A stretch of DNA of 64,000 nt from Tsuneonella rigui (lineage in GTDB: Bacteria; Pseudomonadota; Alphaproteobacteria; Sphingomonadales; Sphingomonadaceae): NCBI RefSeq assembly GCF_003958625.1, contig NZ_RSEL01000029.1, positions 111,824-175,823 on the forward strand. Reading direction: 5' to 3'. Each line of letters starts with the position of its first letter. Positions within the stretch are counted from its first letter, which is position 1. Below are positions 54,012 through 63,100 of this stretch, piece after piece. Made by a program: the position numbers and the translations under genes. The notes below the pieces were generated by a model that saw only the letters and a list, made by a program, of their open reading frames with translations, had not been told where the DNA came from and searched no databases.

Positions 54012-56655
54012 GTGAGCGCGTCACCTGCTCGAACGTATCGCGCGACAGGCCCGGTTGCGCACCAATGCGCTCGAGCTCGGCGCGCATCAGCGCAGCGCGC
54101 TTCGGTTCGAGCCGGCGCCAACGCCCCAGCGGCGGCACGAAGCGCGCGGCGGTCGAGGGATTGATCGGATCGAGCGCGAGGATCAGGTCGGCGATCATCC
54201 GGTACCCCTCGCCGCTCTCGGCGTGAAAGCCCAGCGGCGTGCCGGTGAACGCCATGTACAGGCTGCGCACCCGGTTGGGGTTCTTCAGCGTGAAATCGGG
54301 ATGCCCGGCGAGGGCCTTCACATGCTCGATCACGTTCGGGTGGAGCGAGCCGGCCTGCAGGCTGAACCACTTGTCGATCACCAGCGCATCGCCCTGGAAG
54401 CGGTTGTAGAAGTCGATCAGCTTGTGCGTCCGCTCGGGGCCGGGCAGCCCGGTGAGCACCATCAGCGCGCCCTGCCGGTCGGTCATCGTCTCCGCCGCAT
54501 CGTACTGCGCGGCCGCGAGTGTGGCCGCGGCCTGCGGATTGCCGGCGGCGAGGAACACCAGCGCCTGCGTCTTGACCTTGCGCGCGCCGCGGGCGGCCGG
54601 GTCCATGCCCGACGATTGCCCGCTCGCCCGCCGGTGCAGCGCGGTCAGCTCGGCTTCCAGCGTCTGGCCGAGCCACGCCTTGAGCGCCTCGCGCTCGGCG
54701 TGGATCGCGCCCGGATCGGCAACCAGAAATTGCTCGGAGATGTAGCTCTGCGCGGGCAGCATCATCAGCTCGCCGCGCATCGAATCGTCGAGCCGATCAT
54801 CGGTGACGACCGCGCGCAGCGCCTCGCCGATCGCGCCGCGGGCTTCACTACGCGCCGCATCGCTGAGGCCGCCGCCGACCGTGGTCACGAGGTGGCCGAC
54901 GATCAGTTCCTGCATCGCCTCATAGCGGGCGAAAGCGTCGTCATCGTGCTTGGCGAGGAAGACGAGTTCCTCCGGGTCGATCGAACGTTCAATCGCGACC
55001 GGCGCGGAGAAGCCGCGGTTGATCGACAGGACCGGCCGCTCGGCGAAGCCACCATAGCGCACAACAGATTCGACCTGGTCCAGCACCACCAGCTCTTCGC
55101 CGCGATGCGTGCCGGTCGCGCGATCGAACAGCGCGAGCCGCAAGGGAATCGGCATCGGCTGCTTGTCCGGCTGGTCGGGCGTCGGCGGCACCGTCTGGCG
55201 CAAGGTCAGCGTCGCGGTGTCGCCTTCATGCTCCAGCGAGACTTCGACCTTGGGCGTGCCGGCCTGCGAATACCACAGCCTGAACTGCGCGAGATCGAGC
55301 CCGGCGCCGTCCTCCATCGCGCGGATGAAGTCTTCGCAGGTGGCGGCCTCGCCGTCGTGCCGCTCGAAGTAGAGATCGGTGCCCTGCCGGAAGCGTTCGG
55401 GGCCCGCCATCGTGCGCATCATGCGGATGACCTCGGCGCCTTTGTTGTAGACGGTCGAGGTGTAGAAGTTGCCAATCTCGCGGAAGCTGTCGGGGCGGAT
55501 AGGGTGCGCCAGCGGGCCCGAATCCTCGGGGAACTGCACGCTCCGCAAAAGCCGCACATCCTCGATCCGCTTGACCGCCTCACCGCGCATGTCCTGGCTG
55601 AACAGCTGGTCGCGCAGGACGGTGAAACCTTCCTTGAGCGAGAGCTGGAACCAGTCGCGGCAGGTCACCCGGTTGCCCGACCAATTGTGGAAGTATTCGT
55701 GCGCGATCACGCCCTCGATGCCGTCGTAGTCGCCGTCGGTGGCGGTCTCGGCATCGGCGAGGACGTACTTGGTGTTGAAGACGTTGAGCCCCTTGTTCTC
55801 CATCGCCCCCATGTTGAAATCGCCCACTGCCACGATGTTGAACTGGTCGAGGTCGTACTCGCGGCCGAATACCTCCTCGTCCCATTTCATCGAGTGCTTG
55901 AGCGATTCCATCGCGTGGCCGGTGCGGTCCAAGTCCTCGGCGCGCACCCAGATCGCCAGATCGACCTCGCGGCCGGTTATGGTGGTGAAGCGATCCTTGC
56001 GCGCGACCAGGTCGCCGGCGACCAGCGCGAACAGGTACGAGGGCTTGGGCCAGGGATCGTGCCATTCGGCCCAATGCCCGCCGGCATCCTCGCCCGAGGC
56101 GACCGGGTTGCCGTTCGACAGCAGCACGGGGAAGGCCTCCGGGTCCCCGCTCATTCGCACGGTGTAGGTACTCAGCACATCGGGCCGGTCGGGGAAGAAG
56201 GTGATCCGGCGGAAACCCTCGGCCTCGCATTGGGTGCACAGCATGCCGTTCGAGGCATAGAGCCCCATCAGCTGCGAGTTCGCTGCCGGCGAGATTTCGG
56301 TGACCATGCGGATCTCGTGCGCCTCGCCGGACAGCGGCACGACCAGCTTGCCGTCGTCGAGCGTCCACGAGTTGAGCACCTGCCCATCGACCGCGACCTC
56401 GAGCGGAGTCAGCCCGTCACCGTCGAGGCGGATCTCAGGTGTAGGCAATCCGGCAGGATTGCGCTCCACCTTGAGCGTCGCGGTGACCCGCGTCGTCTCC
56501 AGCCCGAGCGCGAAATCGAGATGGGTTTTCGGCACCAGCCAGTCGAACGGGCGGTAGTCCTCGCGCCGGATCAGCGGCGGCTCCTTCGGCGTCGGCGGCG
56601 CATCGGCCATCTCGGGGTTGCCGTCGGGGGTCGAGGGGGTGCGAGCGATGTCCAT
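54004..56655 (-). CDS. pepN: Aminopeptidase N
   Basis: An 883-residue M1 family zinc aminopeptidase. The substrate-binding GAMEN motif is in FNMGAMENKGLNVFN and the zinc site HEYFHNWSGNRVTCRDWFQLSLKEG is complete (HEXXH plus downstream Glu). The E. coli PepN-type C-terminal helical domain is present, and the length is normal. It is cytoplasmic and degrades peptides. It overlaps pgeF. Confidence 0.96.
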   Translation of the reverse strand: MDIARTPSTPDGNPEMADAPPTPKEPPLIRREDYRPFDWLVPKTHLDFALGLETTRVTATLKVERNPAGLPTPEIRLDGDGLTPLEVAVDGQVLNSWTLDDGKLVVPLSGEAHEIRMVTEISPAANSQLMGLYASNGMLCTQCEAEGFRRITFFPDRPDVLSTYTVRMSGDPEAFPVLLSNGNPVASGEDAGGHWAEWHDPWPKPSYLFALVAGDLVARKDRFTTITGREVDLAIWVRAEDLDRTGHAMESLKHSMKWDEEVFGREYDLDQFNIVAVGDFNMGAMENKGLNVFNTKYVLADAETATDGDYDGIEGVIAHEYFHNWSGNRVTCRDWFQLSLKEGFTVLRDQLFSQDMRGEAVKRIEDVRLLRSVQFPEDSGPLAHPIRPDSFREIGNFYTSTVYNKGAEVIRMMRTMAGPERFRQGTDLYFERHDGEAATCEDFIRAMEDGAGLDLAQFRLWYSQAGTPKVEVSLEHEGDTATLTLRQTVPPTPDQPDKQPMPIPLRLALFDRATGTHRGEELVVLDQVESVVRYGGFAERPVLSINRGFSAPVAIERSIDPEELVFLAKHDDDAFARYEAMQELIVGHLVTTVGGGLSDAARSEARGAIGEALRAVVTDDRLDDSMRGELMMLPAQSYISEQFLVADPGAIHAEREALKAWLGQTLEAELTALHRRASGQSSGMDPAARGARKVKTQALVFLAAGNPQAAATLAAAQYDAAETMTDRQGALMVLTGLPGPERTHKLIDFYNRFQGDALVIDKWFSLQAGSLHPNVIEHVKALAGHPDFTLKNPNRVRSLYMAFTGTPLGFHAESGEGYRMIADLILALDPINPSTAARFVPPLGRWRRLEPKRAALMRAELERIGAQPGLSRDTFEQVTRSLG

Positions 56656-56707
56656 GGCCCTCGCACTAGCCCCTTTCGTGCGCGCGTCCAGCCGCTAGAA
56701 CGCCGCC

Positions 56708-57466
56708 ATGCGGCTGTTCGTTTTCGGGTTGGGCTATACCGCGAAGGCGATCGTCGATGCCCTGCCCGAGGGCTGGACGGTCGAAGCGACCGGGGCGGCC
56801 GGCACGGTCGCGTTCGACGATGACGAAGGCGTGCGCGTGGCCCTGGCGCGGGCGAGCCATGTGCTGAGTTCGGTCCCGCCGAGCGAGGGCGACCCGGTGC
56901 TGGAGCGCTACGGTGAAGCGCTCGGGGGCGGGTGGCTAGGCTACCTCTCCTCCACCGGAGTTTACGGCGATACCAGCGGCGCGTGGGTGGACGAAAGCTC
57001 TAGCCTCAACGGGCGGCGCCGGGAGCGGGTGGCGGCGGACGCAGCCTGGCTCCATCGCGGCGCGCGGGTGTTTCGCCTGCCGGGCATCTATGGCCCGGGC
57101 CGGAGCGCGCTCGACCGGGTGCGGGAAGGCAAGGCGCACCGGATCGATCTGCCGGGACAGGTCTTCAGCCGGGTGCATGTGGAAGACATCGCGCGCGGCG
57201 TGGTTTGCGCCTTCGATGCGCCGCCGGGGGCCTACAATCTCGCCGACGACCTGCCTGCCAGCGGCAATGCGGTGACCGAGGAAGCGTGCCGCCTTCTCGG
57301 CATCGCGCCGCCGCCGACGCAGTCGCTGGCCGAGGCCAAGCTCTCGCCGCAAGCGGCGGCGTTCTATGGCGAGAACCGGCGGGTGGCGAACGGCAAGGCC
57401 AAGCGGGTACTTGAATGGCGGCTGCGCTATCCGACCTATCGCGAGGGTCTGGCGAGCCTCGCCTAG
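56708..57466 (+). CDS. NAD(P)-dependent SDR-like epimerase family protein (YeeZ-like)
   Basis: A 252-residue extended-SDR protein. The dinucleotide motif is the shortened FGLGYTA at the N-terminus, with LSSTGVYGDTSGAWVDE and FRLPGIYGPGRSALDRV as the catalytic and substrate regions and FSRVHVEDIARGV. These are hallmarks of the YeeZ-type group related to NAD-dependent epimerases; the substrate is not known. Its 3' end overlaps the convergent transporter by 4 bases. Confidence 0.88.
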   Translation: MRLFVFGLGYTAKAIVDALPEGWTVEATGAAGTVAFDDDEGVRVALARASHVLSSVPPSEGDPVLERYGEALGGGWLGYLSSTGVYGDTSGAWVDESSSLNGRRRERVAADAAWLHRGARVFRLPGIYGPGRSALDRVREGKAHRIDLPGQVFSRVHVEDIARGVVCAFDAPPGAYNLADDLPASGNAVTEEACRLLGIAPPPTQSLAEAKLSPQAAAFYGENRRVANGKAKRVLEWRLRYPTYREGLASLA

Positions 57467-58371
57467 ACTTGCCGGGCGCGCAGGGCGATAATCATGCCGG
57501 CGATGCCGAGCGTCGCGCCCGCGACCGCCAGCAGCGACCACTCGTAGCCCTCGACGAAGGTCGAGATCAGCATGGCGACGACGATCACCAGCACCCCGTT
57601 GTACGCCGCGCGGCCCGGACCGATCGCGCGGATGATGCCGTAGTAGAGCGGGAAGGTGACTACCGACCCGGCGAACGCGAGCCACGCGGTTCCGGCCCAG
57701 AAGGCGGTCGACGCCGGGAACACCGGCGGCCCTGCCAGCGTCCACGCGATCGCGATGTCGATCAGCGTGCCGTAGAGCATCGCGTAGGCGAGCAGCGTTA
57801 CCATCGGCTGCGCGCGCCCGGTCTCGGTGCCCTGGCTGACGTTGGCGATCGAGGCCGACAGGATACCGCCCACCGCCAGCGCTACGCCGAGCAGGACATT
57901 GCCGCCAAGCCGCGCCACTTGCGCCTCGTGCACCAGCAGCAGTGCGATGCCTGCGCTGGCGACGAGGCTGCCGATCAGGAACCGCGGGGTCACCTGCTGC
58001 CCCAGCCACCAGCGCGCGAGCAGGGCGTTGGGCACCATCAGCATGCCGAACATGACCGCAACCACCCCGCTCGTGAGGTGGAGCTCCGCCCGGTAGACGA
58101 AGTTGAAGTTGCCGCTGAACTGCGTCAGCCCCAGCAATATCGCGAGGAGGTGCCCGCCGCGGGTCAGCCGCAGCGGGTTGCGCATCGCCAGCGCAACCAA
58201 GAACATCGCCGGGGTCGCCAGCGCGAAGCGGTAGGCGATCGACCAGCTCGGCGGGACCGCGGCAATCTGGCCGGTGATCACGTACCAGGTCGAACCCCAG
58301 ATCAGCGCCACCAGTACGAACGGCAGCGCGATCTGCGGGCGCAGCAGTGCGTGGGGTTTCGCCTCGCTCAC
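57463..58371 (-). CDS. DMT family transporter with two EamA domains
   Basis: A 302-residue drug/metabolite exporter with ten membrane helices in two EamA repeats. The first (IALPFVLVALIWGSTWYVI) and second (FPASTAFWAGTAWLAFAGSV) halves start with the typical pattern. It may export an amino acid or metabolite. It starts inside the end of the threonine aldolase gene, so the pair may work together; this is inference. Confidence 0.9.
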   Translation of the reverse strand: MSEAKPHALLRPQIALPFVLVALIWGSTWYVITGQIAAVPPSWSIAYRFALATPAMFLVALAMRNPLRLTRGGHLLAILLGLTQFSGNFNFVYRAELHLTSGVVAVMFGMLMVPNALLARWWLGQQVTPRFLIGSLVASAGIALLLVHEAQVARLGGNVLLGVALAVGGILSASIANVSQGTETGRAQPMVTLLAYAMLYGTLIDIAIAWTLAGPPVFPASTAFWAGTAWLAFAGSVVTFPLYYGIIRAIGPGRAAYNGVLVIVVAMLISTFVEGYEWSLLAVAGATLGIAGMIIALRARQV

Positions 58372-59363
58372 AGGGCGGCGATGGCCTTCGCCAGGGCCGA
58401 GGCGTCCTCAGGCCGGGTGTTCCACGCGGTGACAAAGCGCGCCGCGTCGCTGCCCCAGTCGTAGAACCCGAAGCCTTGGCCCCGCAGCGCATCGCGCTCG
58501 GTCGGAGACAGGCGCACGAACAGCTCGTTGGCCTCGACCGCATGCATCAGCCGGGAGCCGCATGCGCCGGCGATCTCCGCCGCGGCGGCGTTGGCGGCGC
58601 GGGCGTTCGCCAGCCACAGGTCGCCCTCGAGCATCGCCAGGACCTGCGCCGCCAGAAAACGACCCTTCGACTGCAAGTGTCCCGCCCGCTTGCGGCGATA
58701 GCGCGCGAGCGCCGCACGCTCGGGGTCGAAGAAGACGATCGCCTCGGCGCTCATGCCGCCGTTCTTGACGCAGCCGAAGCTGAGCGCGTCGCAAGGCCCA
58801 GCAGCCTCGGCCGGCGTGCAGCCGAGGAACGCGACCGCGTTGGCGAACCGCGCGCCGTCGACGTGGAAACCGAGCTGGCGCTCGCGCGCCAGCGCTCCGA
58901 GTGCTTCGAGCTCGGCGGGCTGGTAAACCCGCCCGTATTCGCTGGCCTGGGTTACGCTCAGCGCGTGCGGCTGCACCTGGTGCACATCGTCGCGGATCGG
59001 GTCGATCACCGCGCACACCGCATCAGGCGTCAGCTTGGCGCCGTCACCTTCCGCCAGCATCAGCTTGGCACCGTGGAGGTAGAACCCTGGCGCACCCGCC
59101 TCGTCGACCTCGATATGCGCCTCGCGGTGGCACGCCACCCCGCCGTGCGGCGGGCACAGCGTGGCGAGCGCGAGGCAATTTGCGGCGGTGCCCGTAGCGA
59201 CCCACAGCACGCGCGCCTCACGCCCGAACAGCGCCGAGAAGCGCTCGTCGAGGATAAGCGACAGGGCATCATTGTCGTATGGCGGCTGCGCCTCGTCGGC
59301 GGCGCGCATCGCCTCCCACACCTGGGGATGGACGGCGGCGGCGTTGTCGGACAGGAACTGCAT
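58368..59363 (-). CDS. ltaE: Low-specificity threonine aldolase
   Basis: A 331-residue PLP enzyme of the beta-eliminating lyase group. FGREARVLWVATGTAANCLAL and HREAHIEVDEAG are conserved cofactor-side segments, GFHVDGARFANAV carries the cofactor Asp, and the PLP lysine is in the FGCVKNGG motif. It splits threonine or allo-threonine into glycine and acetaldehyde. The family is certain; low-specificity character is inferred from the group. Its stop overlaps the transporter start. Confidence 0.9.
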   Translation of the reverse strand: MQFLSDNAAAVHPQVWEAMRAADEAQPPYDNDALSLILDERFSALFGREARVLWVATGTAANCLALATLCPPHGGVACHREAHIEVDEAGAPGFYLHGAKLMLAEGDGAKLTPDAVCAVIDPIRDDVHQVQPHALSVTQASEYGRVYQPAELEALGALARERQLGFHVDGARFANAVAFLGCTPAEAAGPCDALSFGCVKNGGMSAEAIVFFDPERAALARYRRKRAGHLQSKGRFLAAQVLAMLEGDLWLANARAANAAAAEIAGACGSRLMHAVEANELFVRLSPTERDALRGQGFGFYDWGSDAARFVTAWNTRPEDASALAKAIAAL

Positions 59364-59415
59364 CGCGGAACGGCCCTAACGCTCGGCGAGTTTAGCGCAA
59401 GAAGGAGAGGCGCCC

Positions 59416-59724
59416 ATGGCCATCGAAGGCATCGAAATCACGCACGAGGGAACCGATGCCCGCGGCGAATATCGCGCGACCCTGCCGGGCACCCACGCGG
59501 TCGGACGCCTGACCTGGTTCGCCCGCGGCGACGCGCGGATCGCCGATCACACGCTGGTCCCGCCCGAGATCGGCGGCAAGGGAGTCGCCGCCGCGCTGGT
59601 CGATGCGCTGATCGCCGATGCGAAGAGCGAAGGGTTCAAGATCGTGCCCGCGTGCAGCTACATCGCGGCGCAGTTCAAGCGGCACCCGGAATGGTCGGAG
59701 CTGCTGGCCGAGACGCCTAGCTGA
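59416..59724 (+). CDS. Small GNAT-type N-acetyltransferase (YjdJ-like)
   Basis: A 102-residue protein with the short acetyl-CoA-binding loop PPEIGGKGVAAALVDALI and the family's C-terminal signature IVPACSYIAAQFKRHPEW with a conserved Cys. Proteins of this group are half-size GNATs whose substrate is not known. The end overlaps the convergent PH-domain gene by 8 bases. Confidence 0.9.
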   Translation: MAIEGIEITHEGTDARGEYRATLPGTHAVGRLTWFARGDARIADHTLVPPEIGGKGVAAALVDALIADAKSEGFKIVPACSYIAAQFKRHPEWSELLAETPS

Positions 59725-61204
59725 GCTGCGAGAAATCGAGCCGCGCGATGCTGTCGAGCACCGCGTCGCGCATCCGCCGCGCCTCCGCCAGCGGCACCGC
59801 GTGGAACGCCAGCGTCCCGCCGGCCAGCCCGAGATGCAGCGTCGCATAGCCGCCGCGCCGGGCGAGCGGGCCTTGCGCGATCTCGACCGACTGCAGCTTG
59901 ACCCGGCTCGCCACGTCGATCCGGGGAGCGAGCCAGCCGTGGCTTGCGTAGACATGGCGTTCGTCGATCGCGTGGCGGGCGCGGTGCCAGAGGAACACCT
60001 GGCGCAAGGCGAGCAGCGGGATCGCCAATAGCGGAACCACAGCGAGCAGCGGTTCGGGCGAGAATGCCAGTCCGACCGCCGGAGCCAGAGGTATCGCCGC
60101 GCTCAGCACCGCGCGATCGATGAACGCGCGGCGCGCGGGTCGATGCCAGTCGGTCGCCGCATCGGGCAGCGCAAAGCCTGCAGCGCGCACGATCGGGTCG
60201 ATCTCGTCGAGCTGGGCGAACGGCGCGACCGCGTGACTGCCCGAGCCTTGGTCCTGCGCCAGGCTGACGAACTTCAGCCCTTGCCAGCCGAACCGGCGGC
60301 GCAGCCAGCGGGTGCGGAGCTGCAGCGCCTGCACACGGTGCGCCGGCATGACCACGTCGCTCTTGTTGAACAGCCCGCGGCGGCGGCGGAAGCCCTTGGC
60401 GGTGCGCTCCAGCACGAAGCCCCAGTCGCGCATGATGGTGCGGACAACGCCGGTGGTCACGCCGATTACGCTCACCGCCAGCAAGATCACCAGCGCCGCG
60501 AACGCCTGCACCAGCGGCCCGAGCTCGGCGATGCGATGCGTCGGCACGTCGAGGACCTCGCGCCAGTGGTCCCAGTCCCACACGTCGAACGGGAGCAGGA
60601 AATCGAGCTGCTGCGCCGCGCCCAGCGCCACCGCCACGGCGGCGAGCGAGAATTCGAACAGGCCGAACAGCGCCAGCCGCTTTGGCGACATCGCGAACAG
60701 CACTTGGCCCGCCGGTTCGGCCGCAGCGGCGGCTACGGCGGGCACGGCATCGTCCTTCCGATCGCGCACCAGTTCCCGCAGGCGCGCCCCTTCGGCGAGC
60801 GGAAGATAGGCGAGCGTCAGCTCGTCCTTGCCGCCCGCGCCGGTTTCGAACTTGACCGCGGCAAGGCCGAGCAGGCGGGCGAGCAGCGGCTGCTCCAGGC
60901 TGACGTCCTGGATCCGCTCATACGGAACCGATCGCGCCGCGCGGCTAAGCACGCCGCTCTCCAGCCGGATGTCCTCCGCGCCGACCACGTAGGTCGTGCG
61001 CCACCACTTGAGGAAGCTGCCGACCCCGCCGATGACCAGCAACAGCAGCGCGAAGGCCGCGACGAACGCCAGGTTGCCGAACGCTTCCCGCAGGCCGTAA
61101 GCGCCGGCGGCGGCGGGGAAGACCGATTGCCGGATGCTGCTCACCGCGCCGACCAGCACGCCGAGCGGCGCGGTGCGGCGGGGCGCGAGCGCTGCCCCGG
61201 TCAC
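59717..61204 (-). CDS. Membrane protein with bacterial PH domains (YdbT-like)
   Basis: A 495-residue inner-membrane protein. Several membrane helices (near 20-60, 175-200, 225-250, 370-400) alternate with three bPH2-type domains, each with the pattern 'SVPYERIQDVSLEQPLLARLLGLAAV' or 'PAHRVQALQLRTRWLRRRF'. It overlaps the smaller PH-domain gene upstream (start/stop share bases), as YdbS-YdbT do in Bacillus, where the pair affects antimicrobial peptide resistance. The role here is unknown. Confidence 0.87.
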   Translation of the reverse strand: MTGAALAPRRTAPLGVLVGAVSSIRQSVFPAAAGAYGLREAFGNLAFVAAFALLLLVIGGVGSFLKWWRTTYVVGAEDIRLESGVLSRAARSVPYERIQDVSLEQPLLARLLGLAAVKFETGAGGKDELTLAYLPLAEGARLRELVRDRKDDAVPAVAAAAAEPAGQVLFAMSPKRLALFGLFEFSLAAVAVALGAAQQLDFLLPFDVWDWDHWREVLDVPTHRIAELGPLVQAFAALVILLAVSVIGVTTGVVRTIMRDWGFVLERTAKGFRRRRGLFNKSDVVMPAHRVQALQLRTRWLRRRFGWQGLKFVSLAQDQGSGSHAVAPFAQLDEIDPIVRAAGFALPDAATDWHRPARRAFIDRAVLSAAIPLAPAVGLAFSPEPLLAVVPLLAIPLLALRQVFLWHRARHAIDERHVYASHGWLAPRIDVASRVKLQSVEIAQGPLARRGGYATLHLGLAGGTLAFHAVPLAEARRMRDAVLDSIARLDFSQLS

Positions 61205-61677
61205 AGCGTCTCGCGCTTGATGTGGGCGCGGATCGCTTCGCGCATCGCGGCGGCGTCGGCCTGAGCCAAGCCCGGCAGCGAGACGCTCGAGTTATGGGTG
61301 CCGGCGGTATGAACCGTCAGCGTCGCCAGTCCGAACGCGCGTTCGAGCGGGCGCTGGCTCAAGTCGATGTGCTGGACCCGCCCGAACGGCACGACGGTAT
61401 CCGAATGGAACCACAGCCCGCGCACCACCCGCAGGCGGTCGCTGCCCATGTCGTAGCCGCGCGCGGCGTGGCGGCGCAGCGGCACGCGGAGGATCACCCA
61501 CGCGGCGGAAAGCAGTACCGGAACGATGATGGCGCCGGTTGGCAGCAGCCCGGCGATCTCCAGCACCAGCGCCGCGACGGTCACCGGCAAGGCCATGAGC
61601 GCGGCTTGGACCCGCAGCAGCTTGACGTGGTTGGGGTGAAGCGGCGTCAGCGCCCGTTCTTCGTCTTGATCGTCCAC
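61201..61677 (-). CDS. Small membrane protein with bacterial PH domain (YdbS-like)
   Basis: A 158-residue protein with two membrane helices (about 25-70) and one bPH2 domain (YDMGSDRLRVVRGLWFHSDTVVPFGRVQHIDLSQRPLERAFGLATL is its core region; the key segment is VPFGRVQHIDLSQ). It is the first gene of the YdbS-YdbT-like pair. Function unknown. Confidence 0.87.
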   Translation of the reverse strand: MDDQDEERALTPLHPNHVKLLRVQAALMALPVTVAALVLEIAGLLPTGAIIVPVLLSAAWVILRVPLRRHAARGYDMGSDRLRVVRGLWFHSDTVVPFGRVQHIDLSQRPLERAFGLATLTVHTAGTHNSSVSLPGLAQADAAAMREAIRAHIKRETL

Positions 61678-61782
61678 CGTGACCGTCCCCCTCGGTGCGT
61701 TAGATGACTAACACGGCGGGTGCTGGCAAGGCGAATCGCTCTCGCGCTCAAGTAGCAAAGCGGTAGCGCGACAAGAAAACGA

Positions 61783-61857
<75 letters not shown>

Positions 61858-61953
61858 GTTCCATCGAAGGGCCGCCCAGCGGACCAAGGCCGGCATGGGG
61901 AGCGGGGCGCGCCTTACAGCGCACCATTTCCTTGTCAATCATTTCCGGCCCCG

Positions 61954-61973
61954 GGTAGTGGGTCCATTTGAAA
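61954..61973 (+). repeat. Left terminal inverted repeat of the insertion element
   Basis: The 20-base end, beginning GGTAGTGGGTCC, is the exact reverse complement of the last 20 bases of the window. The next base inward differs between the two ends. The transposase stop codon is two bases inside it. Confidence 0.95.
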
Positions 61974-61974
61974 A

Positions 61975-62850
61975 CTAGGCGCCCTTCTTCTTGTAAGGGC
62001 CGCGCGGTCCCGGCTTGCTGTCGGCAGCTTCGACCAGCGCAACGATATCCGAGATATCCCAGAGGCGGTCGGTGACGCCAGCGGCCATCGCCGGGGTCAC
62101 GCGGAGACTCTGATGGATGCGGACGAAGTTGTAATACATGAAGTGAAGCGCGACGGCGTAGGCGTGGTTCTCGATCTTCTTGGAGAAGCCGTTGGTCAAG
62201 CGGGTAAAGCGGCGCATGTGCATCCGCATCGTCAGGTTCTGGCGCTCGACATGGCTGGTCGAGACTGCATCCAGGTCCGGGTTTCCCTCCACCCGGCGCT
62301 TGCGCGTCGAGACGATGTGCGCGGGGCTGTAGCGGCGCTGGCCTTCCGGAGCTTCCCCGTACAGCTTAACGAGCTGCGCGTAATCAACATCGGCGCCAAA
62401 CGCTTCTTCGACAGCCTCAAGATAGGCTCGGTGGCCGTCTGTGGTGATCTGGACCCGGTTTGCTAGGCGGCCTGCAAGGTCGTCCATAAATTCGAGAGCG
62501 TACTCAGCGTCGCGACCGCCAACGAGGTAGGACACGATCATCTTGCTGTCGCTGTCGAGCGCGGTCCAAGTCCAGGTGTCGCCAGCGTGTTCGGGTGCTG
62601 CCTTGGCGGAAGCGACATTCTTTTGCTTCGCGTAGGTGAAGGTCCAGATCTCGTCGCACTGGATGCGCTTTGCGGCAACATCGCGAACATTCTCGTCATG
62701 ATAGGACATGCAGGCTTTTCCGGCATCAACCAGCAGCCGCGCAACGGTATTCTTGCCTACGCCCAACACGCGCGTGATGGACCGGATGCTGTTGCCCTCG
62801 CAAAGCATGTGGATAACTTGAGCGCGATCTTTGGGAGAGAGCCTGTTCAT
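61975..62850 (-). CDS. IS1-like DDE transposase
   Basis: A 291-residue transposase. The N-terminal helix-turn-helix (about 8-45: LCEGNSIRSITRVLGVGKNTVARLL) resembles InsA-type domains. The catalytic region has Asp66 (CDEIWTF), Asp138 (TTDGHRAY) and Glu202 (HVERQNLTMRMHMRR), followed by the RFTRLTNGFSKK motif seen in IS1 InsB. A basic Pro/Lys C-terminus (GPRGPYKKKG) ends at the left repeat. It appears intact: no frameshift or early stop, so it is probably active. Confidence 0.9.
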   Translation of the reverse strand: MNRLSPKDRAQVIHMLCEGNSIRSITRVLGVGKNTVARLLVDAGKACMSYHDENVRDVAAKRIQCDEIWTFTYAKQKNVASAKAAPEHAGDTWTWTALDSDSKMIVSYLVGGRDAEYALEFMDDLAGRLANRVQITTDGHRAYLEAVEEAFGADVDYAQLVKLYGEAPEGQRRYSPAHIVSTRKRRVEGNPDLDAVSTSHVERQNLTMRMHMRRFTRLTNGFSKKIENHAYAVALHFMYYNFVRIHQSLRVTPAMAAGVTDRLWDISDIVALVEAADSKPGPRGPYKKKGA

Positions 62851-62978
62851 GTATCCCTGATAGACCTGTATCCTTTAGCGGTCAAGCATAAAAGTCCGTT
62901 TGAATGTGGACGCGCATTGACATTTGGCCGCTAAGCTTTATCAGGGGCTCAGCGGCTAGAAGCTTGTCAGAAGCGAGA

Positions 62979-63049
62979 GCGGACGACGGGATTCGAACCC
63001 GCAACGCCAGATTGGGAAAAACGGTGTTTTGCCATTAAACTACGCCCGC
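62979..63049 (-). tRNA. tRNA-Gly-like gene with a damaged anticodon arm
   Basis: On the minus strand the acceptor (GCGGGCG / CGTCCGC), D-arm (GTTT / AAAC, loop AATGGCA) and T-arm (GCGGG TTCGAAT CCCGT) all fold as a normal glycine tRNA. The anticodon region reads CCGTTTTTCCCAATCTGG and does not form five clean pairs: at best three of five, with an 8-base loop or two mismatches. The anticodon would be CCC or TCC depending on alignment, both glycine. No CCA is encoded, unlike the three chromosomal tRNAs here. It may be a decaying or a specialised tRNA. Confidence 0.72.
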
Positions 63050-63069
63050 GTAGGTAGATGGTTTTGCGG

Positions 63070-63095
63070 CCCCGGAGAGTTTGCCCTCTCCGGGG
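63070..63095 (-). terminator. Hairpin after the first passenger gene
   Basis: A perfect 10-base stem (CCCCGGAGAG / CTCTCCGGGG) with a 6-base loop, just past the stop of the gene at 63101 and before the tRNA-like gene. There is no T-run, so it may act as a processing site or weak terminator. Confidence 0.55.
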
Positions 63096-63100
63096 TCGCG

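Noticed and set aside
54055..56823. A 922-residue open frame on the plus strand opposite pepN
   Set aside because: It is a shadow of a high-GC gene. Its translation is a low-complexity Arg/Gly/Ala/His mix with no domain, while the other strand has complete aminopeptidase N motifs.
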